DNA of 64,000 nucleotides from Roseateles amylovorans. Lineage in GTDB: Bacteria > Pseudomonadota > Gammaproteobacteria > Burkholderiales > Burkholderiaceae_C. Numbering within the stretch: position 1 is the stretch's first letter; every line of letters begins with the position of its first letter. This document shows, piece by piece, positions 28,074-36,518 of the stretch. The stretch covers positions 2,666,001-2,730,000 of the forward strand of contig NZ_CP104562.2 in NCBI RefSeq assembly GCF_025398155.2, written 5' to 3'. The translations under genes were made by a program, and so were the position numbers. A model generated the notes under the pieces. It was not told where the DNA came from. It did no database searches and was given only the letters and a program-made list of their open reading frames with translations.

Positions 28074-28429
28074 TCCTTCGACGCAAGTCGTTTCAAAGCC
28101 GCTCCAAGGCCCTGCCCGGAGCGGCTTTGTCGTTTCTGGCGCTCCAACGGGACGCGAGCAGGGGTCGACTGAGTCGACTGAATCGACTGATTCGCGAGTA
28201 TCAGGATCCTGATCGCTCGAGCAGGCAGCATCGCCGGGCCGCTCATCCAGGGCGATCACGCGGGTTGCTCGATCGCCTTGCCGAACCGCTCGCCCGCCCG
28301 ATCTGTGCAACCCCGCCAAGCCACGCAGAATCCTTGGGTCCGCGTGCTCCCCGGGACCCTGCCGATGACCGATGGACGCAGCATCGATCGCGGCTTTCAG
28401 GTCCCTCTGCGTCCCGCCCGCCCATTGCC
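28074..28429. other. Intergenic region after rplS with short repeats
   Basis: Contains the rplS terminator and three tandem 9-bp units built on TCGACTGA (28165-28190). No gene is supported between here and 28430, although the frame of the next gene stays open. Confidence 0.5.
28097..28134 (+). terminator. Intrinsic terminator after rplS
   Basis: Stem AGCCGCTCC (28097-28105) with GGAGCGGCT (28118-28126), followed by TTGTCGTTT. Ends the rpsP-rplS operon. Confidence 0.75.
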
Positions 28430-29158
28430 ATGTCCACGCCCGCCAACCGACCCCCCATCAAGGATCCCCGTACCGTGCCGGTCGCAGGGACCGACGCGCA
28501 TCTGCCTGCCGTGCCGGCCGAGCGGCTCACGCCGGCGGCGTTGCGGCAGCGCTTCCTTCGCCCGCCCGCGTTCGATCCCGAGATCCCGGGTGATGGCGGC
28601 TTTGTGCACGACCGCTCGCCGACGCCGGCTGCGGTGCTGGTGCCGCTGGTGCTGCGCGACCATGGCTTGTCGGTGCTGCTGACCCAGCGCACCGCCCATC
28701 TGCGCGACCATGCCGGGCAGATCAGCTTCCCCGGCGGCCGGGCGGAGCCGGAGGACGGCTCTCCGGAACGCACCGCGCTGCGCGAGGCCCAGGAGGAAAT
28801 CGGACTGGACGAGCCGTTTGTCGACATCCTCGGGCAACTGCCGGTTTATCAGACGGTGACGGCCTATGAGGTGACGCCGGTTGTGGCCCTGATCCGGCCG
28901 GATTTCGCGTTGCGGCTGGATGCTTTCGAAGTGGCGGAGGCCTTCGAGGTGCCGCTGAGCTTCCTGATGGATCCGGCGCATCACCGCCGCCATGTGGTGG
29001 ACTGGGAAGGCGGGCGCCGGCAGTTCCTGTCGATGCCGTGGATGGGGACAGGTCTTGCCGTGACCGGCCCGGACGCGGTGTTGAGCGACCGGGAGTTCTT
29101 CATCTGGGGTGCCACCGCGGCGATGCTTCGCAACCTGTATCGTTTCCTTCAGGCCTGA
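28430..29158 (+). CDS. NUDIX CoA pyrophosphatase
   Basis: 242 residues from ATG 28430. The CoA-pyrophosphatase signature LLTQRTAHLRDHAGQISFPGG (L-L-T-x-R...H-x-G-Q-x-x-F-P-G-G) runs into a full Nudix box GGRAEPEDGSPERTALREAQEEIGL with the catalytic R-E-A-Q-E-E. Hydrolyses CoA and related dinucleotides to 4'-phosphopantetheine and 3',5'-ADP. The next gene starts 30 bp on. The first 55 residues are an unconserved Pro-rich lead-in. Confidence 0.92.
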   Translation: MSTPANRPPIKDPRTVPVAGTDAHLPAVPAERLTPAALRQRFLRPPAFDPEIPGDGGFVHDRSPTPAAVLVPLVLRDHGLSVLLTQRTAHLRDHAGQISFPGGRAEPEDGSPERTALREAQEEIGLDEPFVDILGQLPVYQTVTAYEVTPVVALIRPDFALRLDAFEVAEAFEVPLSFLMDPAHHRRHVVDWEGGRRQFLSMPWMGTGLAVTGPDAVLSDREFFIWGATAAMLRNLYRFLQA

Positions 29159-29188
29159 GGCCGGCGCGGGCCGCTATCATCCCCGCCC

Positions 29189-30178
29189 ATGAACCTCATC
29201 GCGGTCTTGCTCGCGCTGCTCTGCGAGCAACTCAAGCCTCTTCCTCACGGTAATCCGGTCCACCAGGGCATGATCGCCTGGGTGCGCTGGACCGGGCGCA
29301 ACTTCGACGCCGGTCGCCCGCATCATGCGGCGGTGGTCTGGTCGATCACGGTGGTCGGCCCCGCGGTGCTGGTGGGCGTGATCGGCTGGTTGCTGAACCG
29401 CTACAGCGATGGTCTGCTGTTGCTGCTGAACGTGCTGGTGCTCTACCTCACCCTGGGCTTTCGCCAGTTCAGCCATTACTTCACCGACATCCGCGATGCG
29501 CTGGAGCGGGGCGACGAGCTCGAAGCCCGCCGTCTGCTGGCCGAATGGCGCCACCTGGATGCCAGCGAATTGCCCCGCACCGAGCTGCTGCGCCATGTGC
29601 TGGAGCATTCGCTGCTGGCGGCCCACCGGCATGTGTTCGGCGTGTTTTTCTGGTTTGTGCTGCTGTCGGCCTTCGGACTCGGTCCGGCCGGGGCGGTGCT
29701 CTATCGCATGGCCGAATTCGCTGGACGTTACTGGGCCTTCAAGAGCCGCACCCTGGACGCGCCGACCAATGAACGCCTGATGCATCTCTCGCGCCGCCTG
29801 TTCGGGTTGATCGACCATGTGCCGGCGCGCCTGACGGCCACCGGCTTCGCCATCGTCGGAAACTTCGAGGAAGCGGTGAATGGCTGGCGCCGGGACGCGG
29901 CGCTCTGGGCGCACAGCAACGAGGGCATCATCCTCGCGGCCGCCGCCGGCGCGGTGGGGGTGCAACTCGGCGGCAGCGCCGCACCGGGCGTGACGCCGGA
30001 CCGCAGCAAGACCTTCGATGCCGGCAGCGACATGGACGTCACCCGCGCCGAAGGTTCCACCGAAGGCCAGCCGCCCCAGTTGGGCCACCTGCAAAGCGTG
30101 GTCGGCCTGGTGTGGCGATCGGTGGTGCTGTGGATGCTGCTGCTGGCGCTGTTGCGGCTGGCCAATATGGTGGGCTGA
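29189..30178 (+). CDS. CobD/CbiB family membrane protein
   Basis: 329 residues. Membrane segments at about 50-70, 74-92, 150-172 and the extreme C-terminus (VVLWMLLLALLRLANMVG). LYLTLGFRQFSHYFTDIRDAL and GVFFWFVLLSAFGLGPAGAVLYRM correspond to the CbiB/CobD core that joins aminopropanol to cobyric acid. The wider Burkholderiales group with this name is often outside cobalamin loci, as here, so a B12 role is not certain. Likely co-transcribed with the NUDIX gene. Confidence 0.8.
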   Translation: MNLIAVLLALLCEQLKPLPHGNPVHQGMIAWVRWTGRNFDAGRPHHAAVVWSITVVGPAVLVGVIGWLLNRYSDGLLLLLNVLVLYLTLGFRQFSHYFTDIRDALERGDELEARRLLAEWRHLDASELPRTELLRHVLEHSLLAAHRHVFGVFFWFVLLSAFGLGPAGAVLYRMAEFAGRYWAFKSRTLDAPTNERLMHLSRRLFGLIDHVPARLTATGFAIVGNFEEAVNGWRRDAALWAHSNEGIILAAAAGAVGVQLGGSAAPGVTPDRSKTFDAGSDMDVTRAEGSTEGQPPQLGHLQSVVGLVWRSVVLWMLLLALLRLANMVG

Positions 30179-30310
30179 CCGGGCGCTGCGGATACGCGTC
30201 GACGCCCAGGAATCACTCCCCCATCCAGCGGGCGATCCAACGGCCCATCCATCGGCGCGCCGCGCCTTGCAGCGATCGCCGAAGTGATCCCTGCATGGAA
30301 GCGATGCCGG

Positions 30311-31102
30311 TCAGGCGTCCCGCACATCGGCCAGCACCTGCTGGCCGAAATCGTTTCTGGCGAGGAACTTCAGCACCCGGGTGGCGGTGTCCTGCGCGCT
30401 GGCGAGCTGGCCTTGGGCCTTGAACTCGGCGAAGCGGTGGCGTTCCGGGAACTGAGCGTCATCGGCGCCGCGGAGCTGGGCCTGCATGTCGGTGTCGATG
30501 ATGCCGGGTGCCAGCGAGACGATGCGCGCCGCAGGCCTGCCGGTGGCGGCCTTGTGTTCCTCATCCAGCGCCATCGCGCGGCTGAGGTTGTCCATGCCGG
30601 CCTTGGCGGCGCAATAGACGGCACTACCCGCCATCGCCCGGCGGCCCAGTCCCGAGGAGATGTTGAGGATCTTGCGCGGGGCCGTCCAGTCACGGGTGGC
30701 CTCGAGGAAAGCGGCGCTCAGCAGCAGCGTCGCCTCGAGTCCAACGCGGATCGCTCCGGAGAGCGCCTCCAGCGATTCGCCGTCCACCGGACCCGGGGGC
30801 GTGATGACGCCGGCATTGTTGATCAAGGTGGCACGGGTCCAGTCGATCGGCTGTGTGCGTAACCATTCACCGAGGTGCTTGGCGATGACGAGCGGCTGAG
30901 AGAGATCGGCTTGCCATTGCTGCAGCGGCAGGCCGCGCTCATGGGCAAAGCGCTCCAGCGATTCGCTGCGGCCGCGCGCAATGCCGATGACCAGGTCACC
31001 GGCCTCCAGCGATTGAAGCGCCAGCGCCTCGCCCAGCCCGCGCGAACTGCCGGTGATGAGGGTCAGGGCACGGGCGGCGGGGTCGGTGGCATGCGCAGTC
31101 AT
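30311..31102 (-). CDS. Short-chain dehydrogenase/reductase
   Basis: 263 residues from ATG 31102 (GAGG upstream; a TTG five codons earlier is less likely). Classical SDR: cofactor loop TLITGSSRGLGEAL (T-G-x3-G-x-G), NNAG in TLINNAGVI, catalytic Ser in LNISSGLGR and Y-x-x-x-K in VYCAAKAG. IARGRSE after strand 2 suggests NADP(H). It resembles the sepiapterin/benzil-reductase-like subgroup. Substrate unknown. Upstream of the RluA gene on the opposite side of a 118-bp gap. Confidence 0.88.
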   Translation of the reverse strand: MTAHATDPAARALTLITGSSRGLGEALALQSLEAGDLVIGIARGRSESLERFAHERGLPLQQWQADLSQPLVIAKHLGEWLRTQPIDWTRATLINNAGVITPPGPVDGESLEALSGAIRVGLEATLLLSAAFLEATRDWTAPRKILNISSGLGRRAMAGSAVYCAAKAGMDNLSRAMALDEEHKAATGRPAARIVSLAPGIIDTDMQAQLRGADDAQFPERHRFAEFKAQGQLASAQDTATRVLKFLARNDFGQQVLADVRDA

Positions 31103-31220
31103 GTGGAGCTTCCTCAAAAAGGGAGTGGAACGATGCAGGGCCCTGTCGAGCCCTGTCCAGAAGCATCGGAAACCGCTTCAACGCGGCTCGCTGATCGCGG
31201 AGATCGGTCAAGGCGGCGGC

Positions 31221-31856
31221 TCAGAACTCGGGCGGGCAGTGCAGTGACAACGCCGACTCGCCCAGCAATCCGGGCAGTGTCAGGTCACAGGCATGCAGCA
31301 GCAAGCGGGAGGCCTGCGCGAGTGCATGCGGCGGTGCGTAGAGCGCATCGCCGAGGATGGGATGTCCGATCGCCAGCAGATGCACCCGCAACTGGTGGGA
31401 TCGCCCGGTGACCGGCGCCAGCGACACTCGGGAGCGCCCCGCGCCCGCATCCCTCGCCATCAACGTCACCCGTGTCAGGCTGGGCTTGCCGCGCTCGCGG
31501 TCCACTCGCTGCCGGGGACGATTCGGCCAATCGGCGATCAGCGGCAGATCGATGTCGAACTGTTCGCGCTCGACCTGCCCATCCACCACCGCCTCATAGC
31601 GTTTGTCGACCCGCCGCTGTGCGAAGGCCTCGCTGAGGGCCCGCTGCATCGCCTCGCCGCGGGCGAACACCAGCAGCCCCGAGGTGGCCTGATCCAGCCG
31701 ATGGACGATCAACGCATCCGGGAATTGCGCCTGCACGCGGGACCAGGCGCAGTCCTGCTTGTCCTCGCCCCGCCCGGGCACGGCCAGCAGGCCGGCCGGC
31801 TTGGCAATGACGATGCGTTGCGCATCCACATGAATCAGGGAGAGGGGAGCAGACAT
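31221..31856 (-). CDS. RluA family pseudouridine synthase
   Basis: 211 residues. Catalytic motif LIVHRLDQATSGLLVFAR (H-R-L-D-x-x-T-S-G) with the essential Asp, then KRYEAVVDG and VTGRSHQLRVHLLAIGHPILGDALY. No S4 domain, so it matches the short RluA-type (tRNA/23S U32/U746-like) rather than RluC/D. Target RNA not determined. Confidence 0.92.
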   Translation of the reverse strand: MSAPLSLIHVDAQRIVIAKPAGLLAVPGRGEDKQDCAWSRVQAQFPDALIVHRLDQATSGLLVFARGEAMQRALSEAFAQRRVDKRYEAVVDGQVEREQFDIDLPLIADWPNRPRQRVDRERGKPSLTRVTLMARDAGAGRSRVSLAPVTGRSHQLRVHLLAIGHPILGDALYAPPHALAQASRLLLHACDLTLPGLLGESALSLHCPPEF

Positions 31857-31934
31857 GGTGCCGATTGTCGAGGTGCTGTCTTTGCGCCCGCGGTTCGACG
31901 ACGGGTGCGGCCCGCACGCCGGGGTGGCGATTCG

Positions 31935-32411
31935 TCAGAACTGATCGATCCAGCCCGATTGCACCGCCGACTGCGGATTCGACCCTGCCGCGCGAACCGC
32001 CTCCAGCGCCTCATCGGCCGGCAGGCCGAGCCGCTTGAGCACGCAGGCGGCGACCGTGCCGGTGCGCCCCAGACCGGCCGCGCAGTGCAGCAGCGCGCGG
32101 TCACCCAGGCGCAGCCCGCTGGCGATCTGGTCCACGCCGTGCCGGAAGGCATCAGGATCGGAGGCCAGGCCGAAGTCCCGCATCGGCAGATGCATCCACC
32201 GGAACGGCAACCGGCCCTCGGCAATCGCCTTGTGATAACTAGGGGAGAGTTCCGCGACTTCTTCCAGCGGATTCAGGCAGACCACCAGATTCAGCTGCCG
32301 CTGACGGGCCTCGTCCAGAAAGAAGCCCCAGGGCTCGCGGCGCCCGGGCATCGACTGCAGCCACAGTCGACCGGACACGGTGTCGGGAAGGGGGAGCGAT
32401 CGGAAAGCCAT
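31935..32411 (-). CDS. Dual-specificity/tyrosine phosphatase family protein
   Basis: 158 residues from ATG 32411. The P-loop ALLHCAAGLGRTGTVAACVL (H-C-x2-G-x2-R-T) is intact, and a general-acid Asp is available in LPMRDFGL about 40 residues before. It is a compact cysteine-dependent phosphatase. It is worth contrasting with the degenerate PTP-like domain at the right edge of the window. Divergent from the VOC/questin fusion across a repeat-rich promoter region. Confidence 0.9.
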   Translation of the reverse strand: MAFRSLPLPDTVSGRLWLQSMPGRREPWGFFLDEARQRQLNLVVCLNPLEEVAELSPSYHKAIAEGRLPFRWMHLPMRDFGLASDPDAFRHGVDQIASGLRLGDRALLHCAAGLGRTGTVAACVLKRLGLPADEALEAVRAAGSNPQSAVQSGWIDQF

Positions 32412-32443
32412 CGGGCGATTGTCGTGTGTCCCTGGCGTCCTCC

Positions 32444-32473
32444 TTGTTAATAAACAAAAAGTTGTTTTATTGG
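32444..32473. promoter_or_regulatory. AT-rich island with inverted repeats in a divergent promoter region
   Basis: TTGTTAATAAACAA (32444-32457) is an inverted repeat with 5-bp arms. A second TTGTT follows after AAAG, so AACAA-AAAG-TTGTT also pairs. It is the only markedly AT-rich patch between the phosphatase and VOC genes; likely promoter or operator, regulator unknown. Confidence 0.4.
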
Positions 32474-32495
32474 GGGTGTCGGCGGAAGATTCAGC

Positions 32496-32608
32496 CATCG
32501 ACCGACATCGACCGACATCGACCGACATCGACCGACATCGACCAACTCGACCAACTCGACCAACTCGACCAACTCGACCAACTCGACCAACGCGACCAAC
32601 GCGACCGG
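32496..32608. repeat. Double tandem array: 10-bp x5 then 9-bp x7
   Basis: Four CATCGACCGA units and one CATCGACCAA (32496-32545) run directly into five CTCGACCAA and two CGCGACC-type units (32546-32608). The array ends 10 bp before the start codon at 32619 and overlaps its ribosome-binding site region, so copy number changes could alter leader length. Confidence 0.9.
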
Positions 32609-32618
32609 AGCGGCCCAC

Positions 32619-33941
32619 ATGATCACGATCGAAGGACTGGACCATCTCGTGCTGCGAGTGCGGGACCTCCCCGCCGCGCTGCATTTCTATGTGGAGCTGC
32701 TGGGCTGCCGCTTGGAGCGCCGCCAGGACGAGATCGGCCTGGTGCAACTGCGGGCCGGCGCGCAACTGATCGATCTGGTGACCTTGGACGGCAAGCTCGG
32801 TCGCGCAGGCGGCACCGGACCGGGCCCGCAAGGTCGCAACGTCGATCACTTCTGTCTGAAGGTCCAGGCCCTGGACGAGCCCGCGCTGCGGCGCTGGCTC
32901 ACCGACCGCGGGGTGACGGTGGATGCCTACGGCTCACGCTACGGCGCCGAAGGCGAGGGGCCTTCGCTCTATCTGTTCGATCCGGATGGCAATGGCGTGG
33001 AACTCAAGGGCCCGCCCTGGCCGGCCGGACTGCATGAGGCACTGGATGAGTCGGTGCGCTTCGGACCGATCTACGGCCGCGCCGACATGCCGCTGTTCAA
33101 TCACCTGCCGATGGTGCTGGGGGCGCTGGGGCGGCTCGGCGCCCCGCGGCAGGCCATGCGGCTGCAGCTTGACCACTGGGCGCCGCTTTCCCGACCGGCG
33201 CAAGCGGATGGTCCCGCCGCACCCGCGGTGGCGCAGGCGCTGACGAGCCTGTTCGCCTCGCCCGAGAGCCAGGCCTTTCACGTTGCGATCCGGCTCGCTT
33301 ATGCGTTGAAGTCCGGCCATGCCGGGGAACTGGCGTCGGCGCTGAAAACCTGCATCGACCTGGACCGGCCGCTGGGGGATCCGCCGCGCAGCGCACAGGG
33401 ATCGCTGGCGCTGCGCGATGCGATCGACCAGGTGCGCGCCGATGACGCGCTCACCCTGGCGCCGATGCCCGGCACGCTGATTACCACCCGCATGCAGCGG
33501 GCGGCAGCGTTGCCCGGATTCGATCGGCATGTGGCCTCACCGCACCTGTCGATGGAGGCGCTGGCGGAGGCCTCGCTGGCGGTCTATCTACCCACCCACG
33601 GCTTCGCCGCGCTGCACCTGATCACCGGCACCCTGGCGATTCGTGAGCTGCTGGAGGCGGCCGCGTCACGCGGTGTCCCGGTCGACCAGGACCAGGTCTT
33701 GCGCAGCGTCTGGCGTGCCTGGCTGGCGGCCTATGTTTCGATGCAACGACCCGCGCCGGCCTGGGACCGGGTGCATGCGGGCGAGGCCTCGGAAGCGGAC
33801 TGGACACGCGCACTGCCGGCGCTCTCCGAGACGTTGAACGACCACCGCATCAAGCTCGCCGATGCGGCCCGCGAGGAATGGCGCCACCGCGGCTGGCCGG
33901 GTTATGCCTTGTGTCTGCAGCCTGCCGGGGCGGCGGCATGA
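32619..33941 (+). CDS. VOC (glyoxalase-like) domain fused to questin-oxidase-like domain
   Basis: 440 residues. Residues about 3-135 are a VOC/bleomycin-resistance-type domain: GLDHLVLRVRDLPAALHFYVELLGC, NVDHFCLKVQALDE and LYLFDPDGNGVELKGP, giving plausible metal ligands H8, H-in-VDHF and E-in-VELKG. Residues about 155-435 resemble the questin oxidase family (DUF4243), with FNHLPMVLGALGRLGAPRQA at the start and LPTHGFAALHLITGTLAIREL towards the end. Questin oxidase is a fungal Baeyer-Villiger enzyme; bacterial homologues are uncharacterised. GGAG nine bp before ATG. Its stop overlaps the regulator gene (ATGA at 33938-33941). Confidence 0.75.
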   Translation: MITIEGLDHLVLRVRDLPAALHFYVELLGCRLERRQDEIGLVQLRAGAQLIDLVTLDGKLGRAGGTGPGPQGRNVDHFCLKVQALDEPALRRWLTDRGVTVDAYGSRYGAEGEGPSLYLFDPDGNGVELKGPPWPAGLHEALDESVRFGPIYGRADMPLFNHLPMVLGALGRLGAPRQAMRLQLDHWAPLSRPAQADGPAAPAVAQALTSLFASPESQAFHVAIRLAYALKSGHAGELASALKTCIDLDRPLGDPPRSAQGSLALRDAIDQVRADDALTLAPMPGTLITTRMQRAAALPGFDRHVASPHLSMEALAEASLAVYLPTHGFAALHLITGTLAIRELLEAAASRGVPVDQDQVLRSVWRAWLAAYVSMQRPAPAWDRVHAGEASEADWTRALPALSETLNDHRIKLADAAREEWRHRGWPGYALCLQPAGAAA

Positions 33942-34627
33942 CCGTCTCCCCCGAGACCGGCAATGAAGACCGGCTGCTGTTCGAACTCAAGCGCAGCGGC
34001 GCGCTACCGGCCGCGACCCTGGCGGCAGCCTGTGCGATCACGCCCATGGGCGCGCACAAGCTGTTGGGACGCCTGGAGGCGCAGGGCCTGGTGGTCGGAC
34101 GCGAGGATCACGGCGATGCGCCACGGGTCGGGCGACCGCGCAAGCTCTGGGCCCTGACCGCGGCCGGGCACGGCCGGTTTCCCGATCGGCATGCGGACCT
34201 GACGGTGCAGCTTGTCCACCAGGTGCGCACGGTGCTGGGCGAGGCGGCGCTGGATCAGCTCATCGCGGCCCGCGAGCGTGACAGCGACCTCCGCTACACC
34301 GCCGCATTGGCCCGCTGTCGAAGCGCCGGAGACCGGCTGCGTGAGCTGGCGCGGCTCCGGGCGGACGAGGGCTACATGGCGCGGGTGGAGCGGCAGGGGC
34401 GGGACTGGGTGCTGATCGAAGACCACTGCCCGATCTGCGCTGCTGCGCAAAGCTGCCAGGGGTTCTGTCGCTCCGAACTGGCCCTGTTCCAGCGCTGCCT
34501 GGGGCCCGACTGGGTGGTGGCGCGCACCGAGCACCTGCTGGCGGGCGCTCGGCGTTGCGCCTATCGAATCTCGGCGGCGGCGGTCCCGGGGGAAGCGACC
34601 GATGCGCCGCCTCAGGACACGATGTAG
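33938..34627 (+). CDS. SufR-like HTH regulator with cysteine cluster
   Basis: 229 residues from ATG 33938, overlapping the upstream stop. N-terminal winged helix (LLFELKRSGALPAATLAAACAITPMGAHKLLGRLEAQGLV, then GRPRKLWALTAAG wing). The C-terminal effector region has Cys164, 167, 173, 177, 187 and 207; E-D-H-C-P-I-C...C...FC-R-S-E-L and the late G-x-R-R-C-A-Y-R-I match the Fe-S-binding part of SufR-type repressors. It is therefore a candidate [4Fe-4S] or metal-responsive regulator that may control its own operon. The last 16 bp overlap the convergent thioesterase gene. Confidence 0.82.
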   Translation: MTVSPETGNEDRLLFELKRSGALPAATLAAACAITPMGAHKLLGRLEAQGLVVGREDHGDAPRVGRPRKLWALTAAGHGRFPDRHADLTVQLVHQVRTVLGEAALDQLIAARERDSDLRYTAALARCRSAGDRLRELARLRADEGYMARVERQGRDWVLIEDHCPICAAAQSCQGFCRSELALFQRCLGPDWVVARTEHLLAGARRCAYRISAAAVPGEATDAPPQDTM

Positions 34628-35085
34628 GCCGCCGCGCCGGTGGCGAGCAGGCGACCTTGCTCATCGGTGAACGACATCCGGGTGTTGGCCACCCGGCTGC
34701 CCAGGCGCAGCACCTCCGCATCGCAGCGGAAGAGGGCGCCGACGGCCGGGCGCAGGTAGTCCACCCGCAGGTCGATGGTGCCGAGCTTGCCGAAGCGCTG
34801 CAGGCGCTGCGCGGGCGGCTCCTCCTGGTGACGGGCGCCGATGGCGGCCATCACCGCCAGGCCGCCCATCGCATCCAGCGTGGCGCTGATGACGCCCCCA
34901 TGCAGGCGCTGATGGGCAAAGTGACCGATGAGCTCCGGCCGCATCCGGAGGTGGGCCCGGGCCGTCTCGTGCGCCAGCGCGTCGACCTTCAAGCCGAGCA
35001 ATTGATTGAAGCTGATGAGTTGCTCGAAGATCTCGCAGAGCTTGCCGGTGAATTCGGGTTCGAAAGGGCTGATCACGTCGGTCAT
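34612..35085 (-). CDS. Thioesterase family protein (PaaI-like hotdog)
   Basis: 157 residues from ATG 35085. Hotdog-fold features: LGLKVDALAHETARAHLRMRPELIGH, the helix motif RLHGGVISATLDAMGGLAVMAA (H-G-G-x3-x-x-L-D-x-x-G, with the catalytic Asp region) and LGTIDLRVDYLRPAV. Acyl-CoA thioesterase of unknown chain specificity. Its 3' end overlaps the regulator gene by 16 bp tail-to-tail. Confidence 0.88.
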   Translation of the reverse strand: MTDVISPFEPEFTGKLCEIFEQLISFNQLLGLKVDALAHETARAHLRMRPELIGHFAHQRLHGGVISATLDAMGGLAVMAAIGARHQEEPPAQRLQRFGKLGTIDLRVDYLRPAVGALFRCDAEVLRLGSRVANTRMSFTDEQGRLLATGAAAYIVS

Positions 35086-35196
35086 GCGCCGGACCTTATC
35101 GCAGCGGCCCCTGCAGGCGTGATAGCGCTGCCCCTGAGCCGACCTGACACCCGTGCGACAGGGCCCGATCCGGCCGCAGGCGGCACAATGCGCGCC

Positions 35197-35865
35197 ATGA
35201 GCGAGCGAACTCCTTCTTCTGGCGTCCCTGCCGACCCAGCCGCCCAGGGCGGCGTGTCCGCGCCGGCCGCCGCACCGACAAGCGCGGCGACAAGCGCGGC
35301 GACAACGGCGACGGTCGTGACAGCGACAACGACAGCGACAACGACAGCGACAACGACGCCCGCCGCCGTGGCATCGTCCCGCCCCGAGGGCTTCCAGCGC
35401 GTCAGCGCGGCCCTGCTGGCGCGGGCCCATCCGCATCCGCCGCGGTGGTTGGAGGTGTCGGCTCGCAGTGCGCAGGAGGCCGCGGATGCCCTGGGCGTGG
35501 CGCTCGGGCAGATTGCCAAGAGCGTGGTGTTTCGCCGCAAGCTCGACGACGCCGCGGTGCTGGTGATCGCCTCCGGCGACAAGCGGGTGGATGAGCGCAA
35601 GCTCGAGAGCCTCACCGGCAAGCTGGGCCGCGCCGATGCCGACTATGTGAAAGCCCGTACCGGTTTCTCGATCGGTGGCGTGTCCCCGCTGGGTTTTGCG
35701 CCCGAGGCCGACGGCGTGCCGCCGCGCTTGTTCATCGACCGCGAACTGTTCCGCTTCGATGCGATCTGGGCGGCGGCCGGGCATCCGAATGGCGTCTTTC
35801 TGATGAGCCCGGACCAACTGGTCGCGCTCACGGGCGCTCCGGTCGTGGATGTGATGCAACCATGA
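35197..35865 (+). CDS. YbaK/ProX-type aminoacyl-tRNA editing protein
   Basis: 222 residues from ATG 35197 (an ATG at 35188 is also possible). The conserved YbaK domain begins near residue 65: SAQEAADALGVALGQIAKSVVFRR with the catalytic Lys, ASGDKRVDERKL, and KARTGFSIGGVSPLGFAPE. Such proteins deacylate mischarged tRNA(Pro). Residues about 10-60 are an unusual Ala/Thr low-complexity extension coded partly by three 12-bp repeats at 35319-35354; the family normally lacks this, and a downstream start cannot be excluded. Confidence 0.85.
   Translation: MSERTPSSGVPADPAAQGGVSAPAAAPTSAATSAATTATVVTATTTATTTATTTPAAVASSRPEGFQRVSAALLARAHPHPPRWLEVSARSAQEAADALGVALGQIAKSVVFRRKLDDAAVLVIASGDKRVDERKLESLTGKLGRADADYVKARTGFSIGGVSPLGFAPEADGVPPRLFIDRELFRFDAIWAAAGHPNGVFLMSPDQLVALTGAPVVDVMQP
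35319..35354. repeat. 12-bp tandem repeat inside the YbaK gene
   Basis: Three exact units of GACAGCGACAAC, encoding a Thr/Ala-rich run in the N-terminal extension. Unit length is a multiple of three, so copy change keeps frame. Confidence 0.8.
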
Positions 35866-35991
35866 GCGAGTCCCTCACGCCGGTGGCCTCGGTCACGAGC
35901 GCTCTCTCGATCACGTCGGCCCCATCCCCACGTCGCTGACGCCGATGACGCCGCTCACGTCGCCTACGCCTGTCACACCGATCACCCGCTC

Positions 35992-36300
35992 ATGCCGATG
36001 ACTTCCCCCTCCGCCTCGACAACGATGACCACCCCGCCCGCGGAACCTGCATCCGCCGCGCAGGCCGACGATGGGGTCGCGCGGACGCCGGAGGGCCGTG
36101 TCGCTTCGCCGTGCATCAACGTCTGCCAGATGCATGAGCCTACGGCGCTGTGCCGAGGCTGTGCGCGCACCATCGCCGAGATCACCGCTTGGCGCAATGC
36201 CGACGATGGACAGCGGTTGCGCGTCCTGGCCGCCATGCCGGCACGCCGTGCCTTGCTGCAAGCCCATGGCGCGCTGGTGGAATCCGCCGCTGATCGCTGA
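35992..36300 (+). CDS. DUF1289 domain protein
   Basis: 102 residues from ATG 35992 (ATG at 35998 also possible). The second half is the DUF1289 pattern VASPCINVCQMHEPTALCRGCARTIAEITAW, with four cysteines (C-x3-C...C-x2-C) likely to bind zinc or an Fe-S cluster. Small cytoplasmic protein of unknown role, commonly found singly. The N-terminal 38 residues are low complexity. Confidence 0.83.
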   Translation: MPMTSPSASTTMTTPPAEPASAAQADDGVARTPEGRVASPCINVCQMHEPTALCRGCARTIAEITAWRNADDGQRLRVLAAMPARRALLQAHGALVESAADR

Positions 36301-36316
36301 CCACCGAGCGGTGCAG

Positions 36317-36372
36317 GTTCCCCGTTCCCCGTTCCCCGTTCCCCGTTCCCCGTTCCCCGTTTCCCGTTTCCC
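36317..36372. repeat. 7-bp tandem repeat array, 8 copies
   Basis: Six GTTCCCC units followed by two GTTTCCC units, starting 17 bp after the DUF1289 stop. Strong strand asymmetry (all pyrimidine except G). Confidence 0.9.
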
Positions 36373-36518
36373 GTTTCCGGACGCGGGTCGCCGTCGCCGG
36401 AGGACGTCGGACGCTGTCCCTGGTGATACCGTCAAGGGCTGACCGCTTGCCCTGACCGGTGCTGGTTCCCGCGCTGCCCGGCTCGGCCCGGCAGCGCCCA
36501 TCCGTCTGGAGGTGCTGC

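Noticed and set aside
32444..32457. FNR- or CRP-type site in TTGTTAATAAACAA
   Set aside because: It does not match TTGAT-N4-ATCAA or TGTGA-N6-TCACA; kept only as an unassigned inverted repeat.
31935..32849. Longer 304-residue version of the phosphatase
   Set aside because: The extra N-terminus would read through the tandem arrays (a run of VGRVGRVGR) and the divergent promoter; ATG 32411 gives a normal compact phosphatase.
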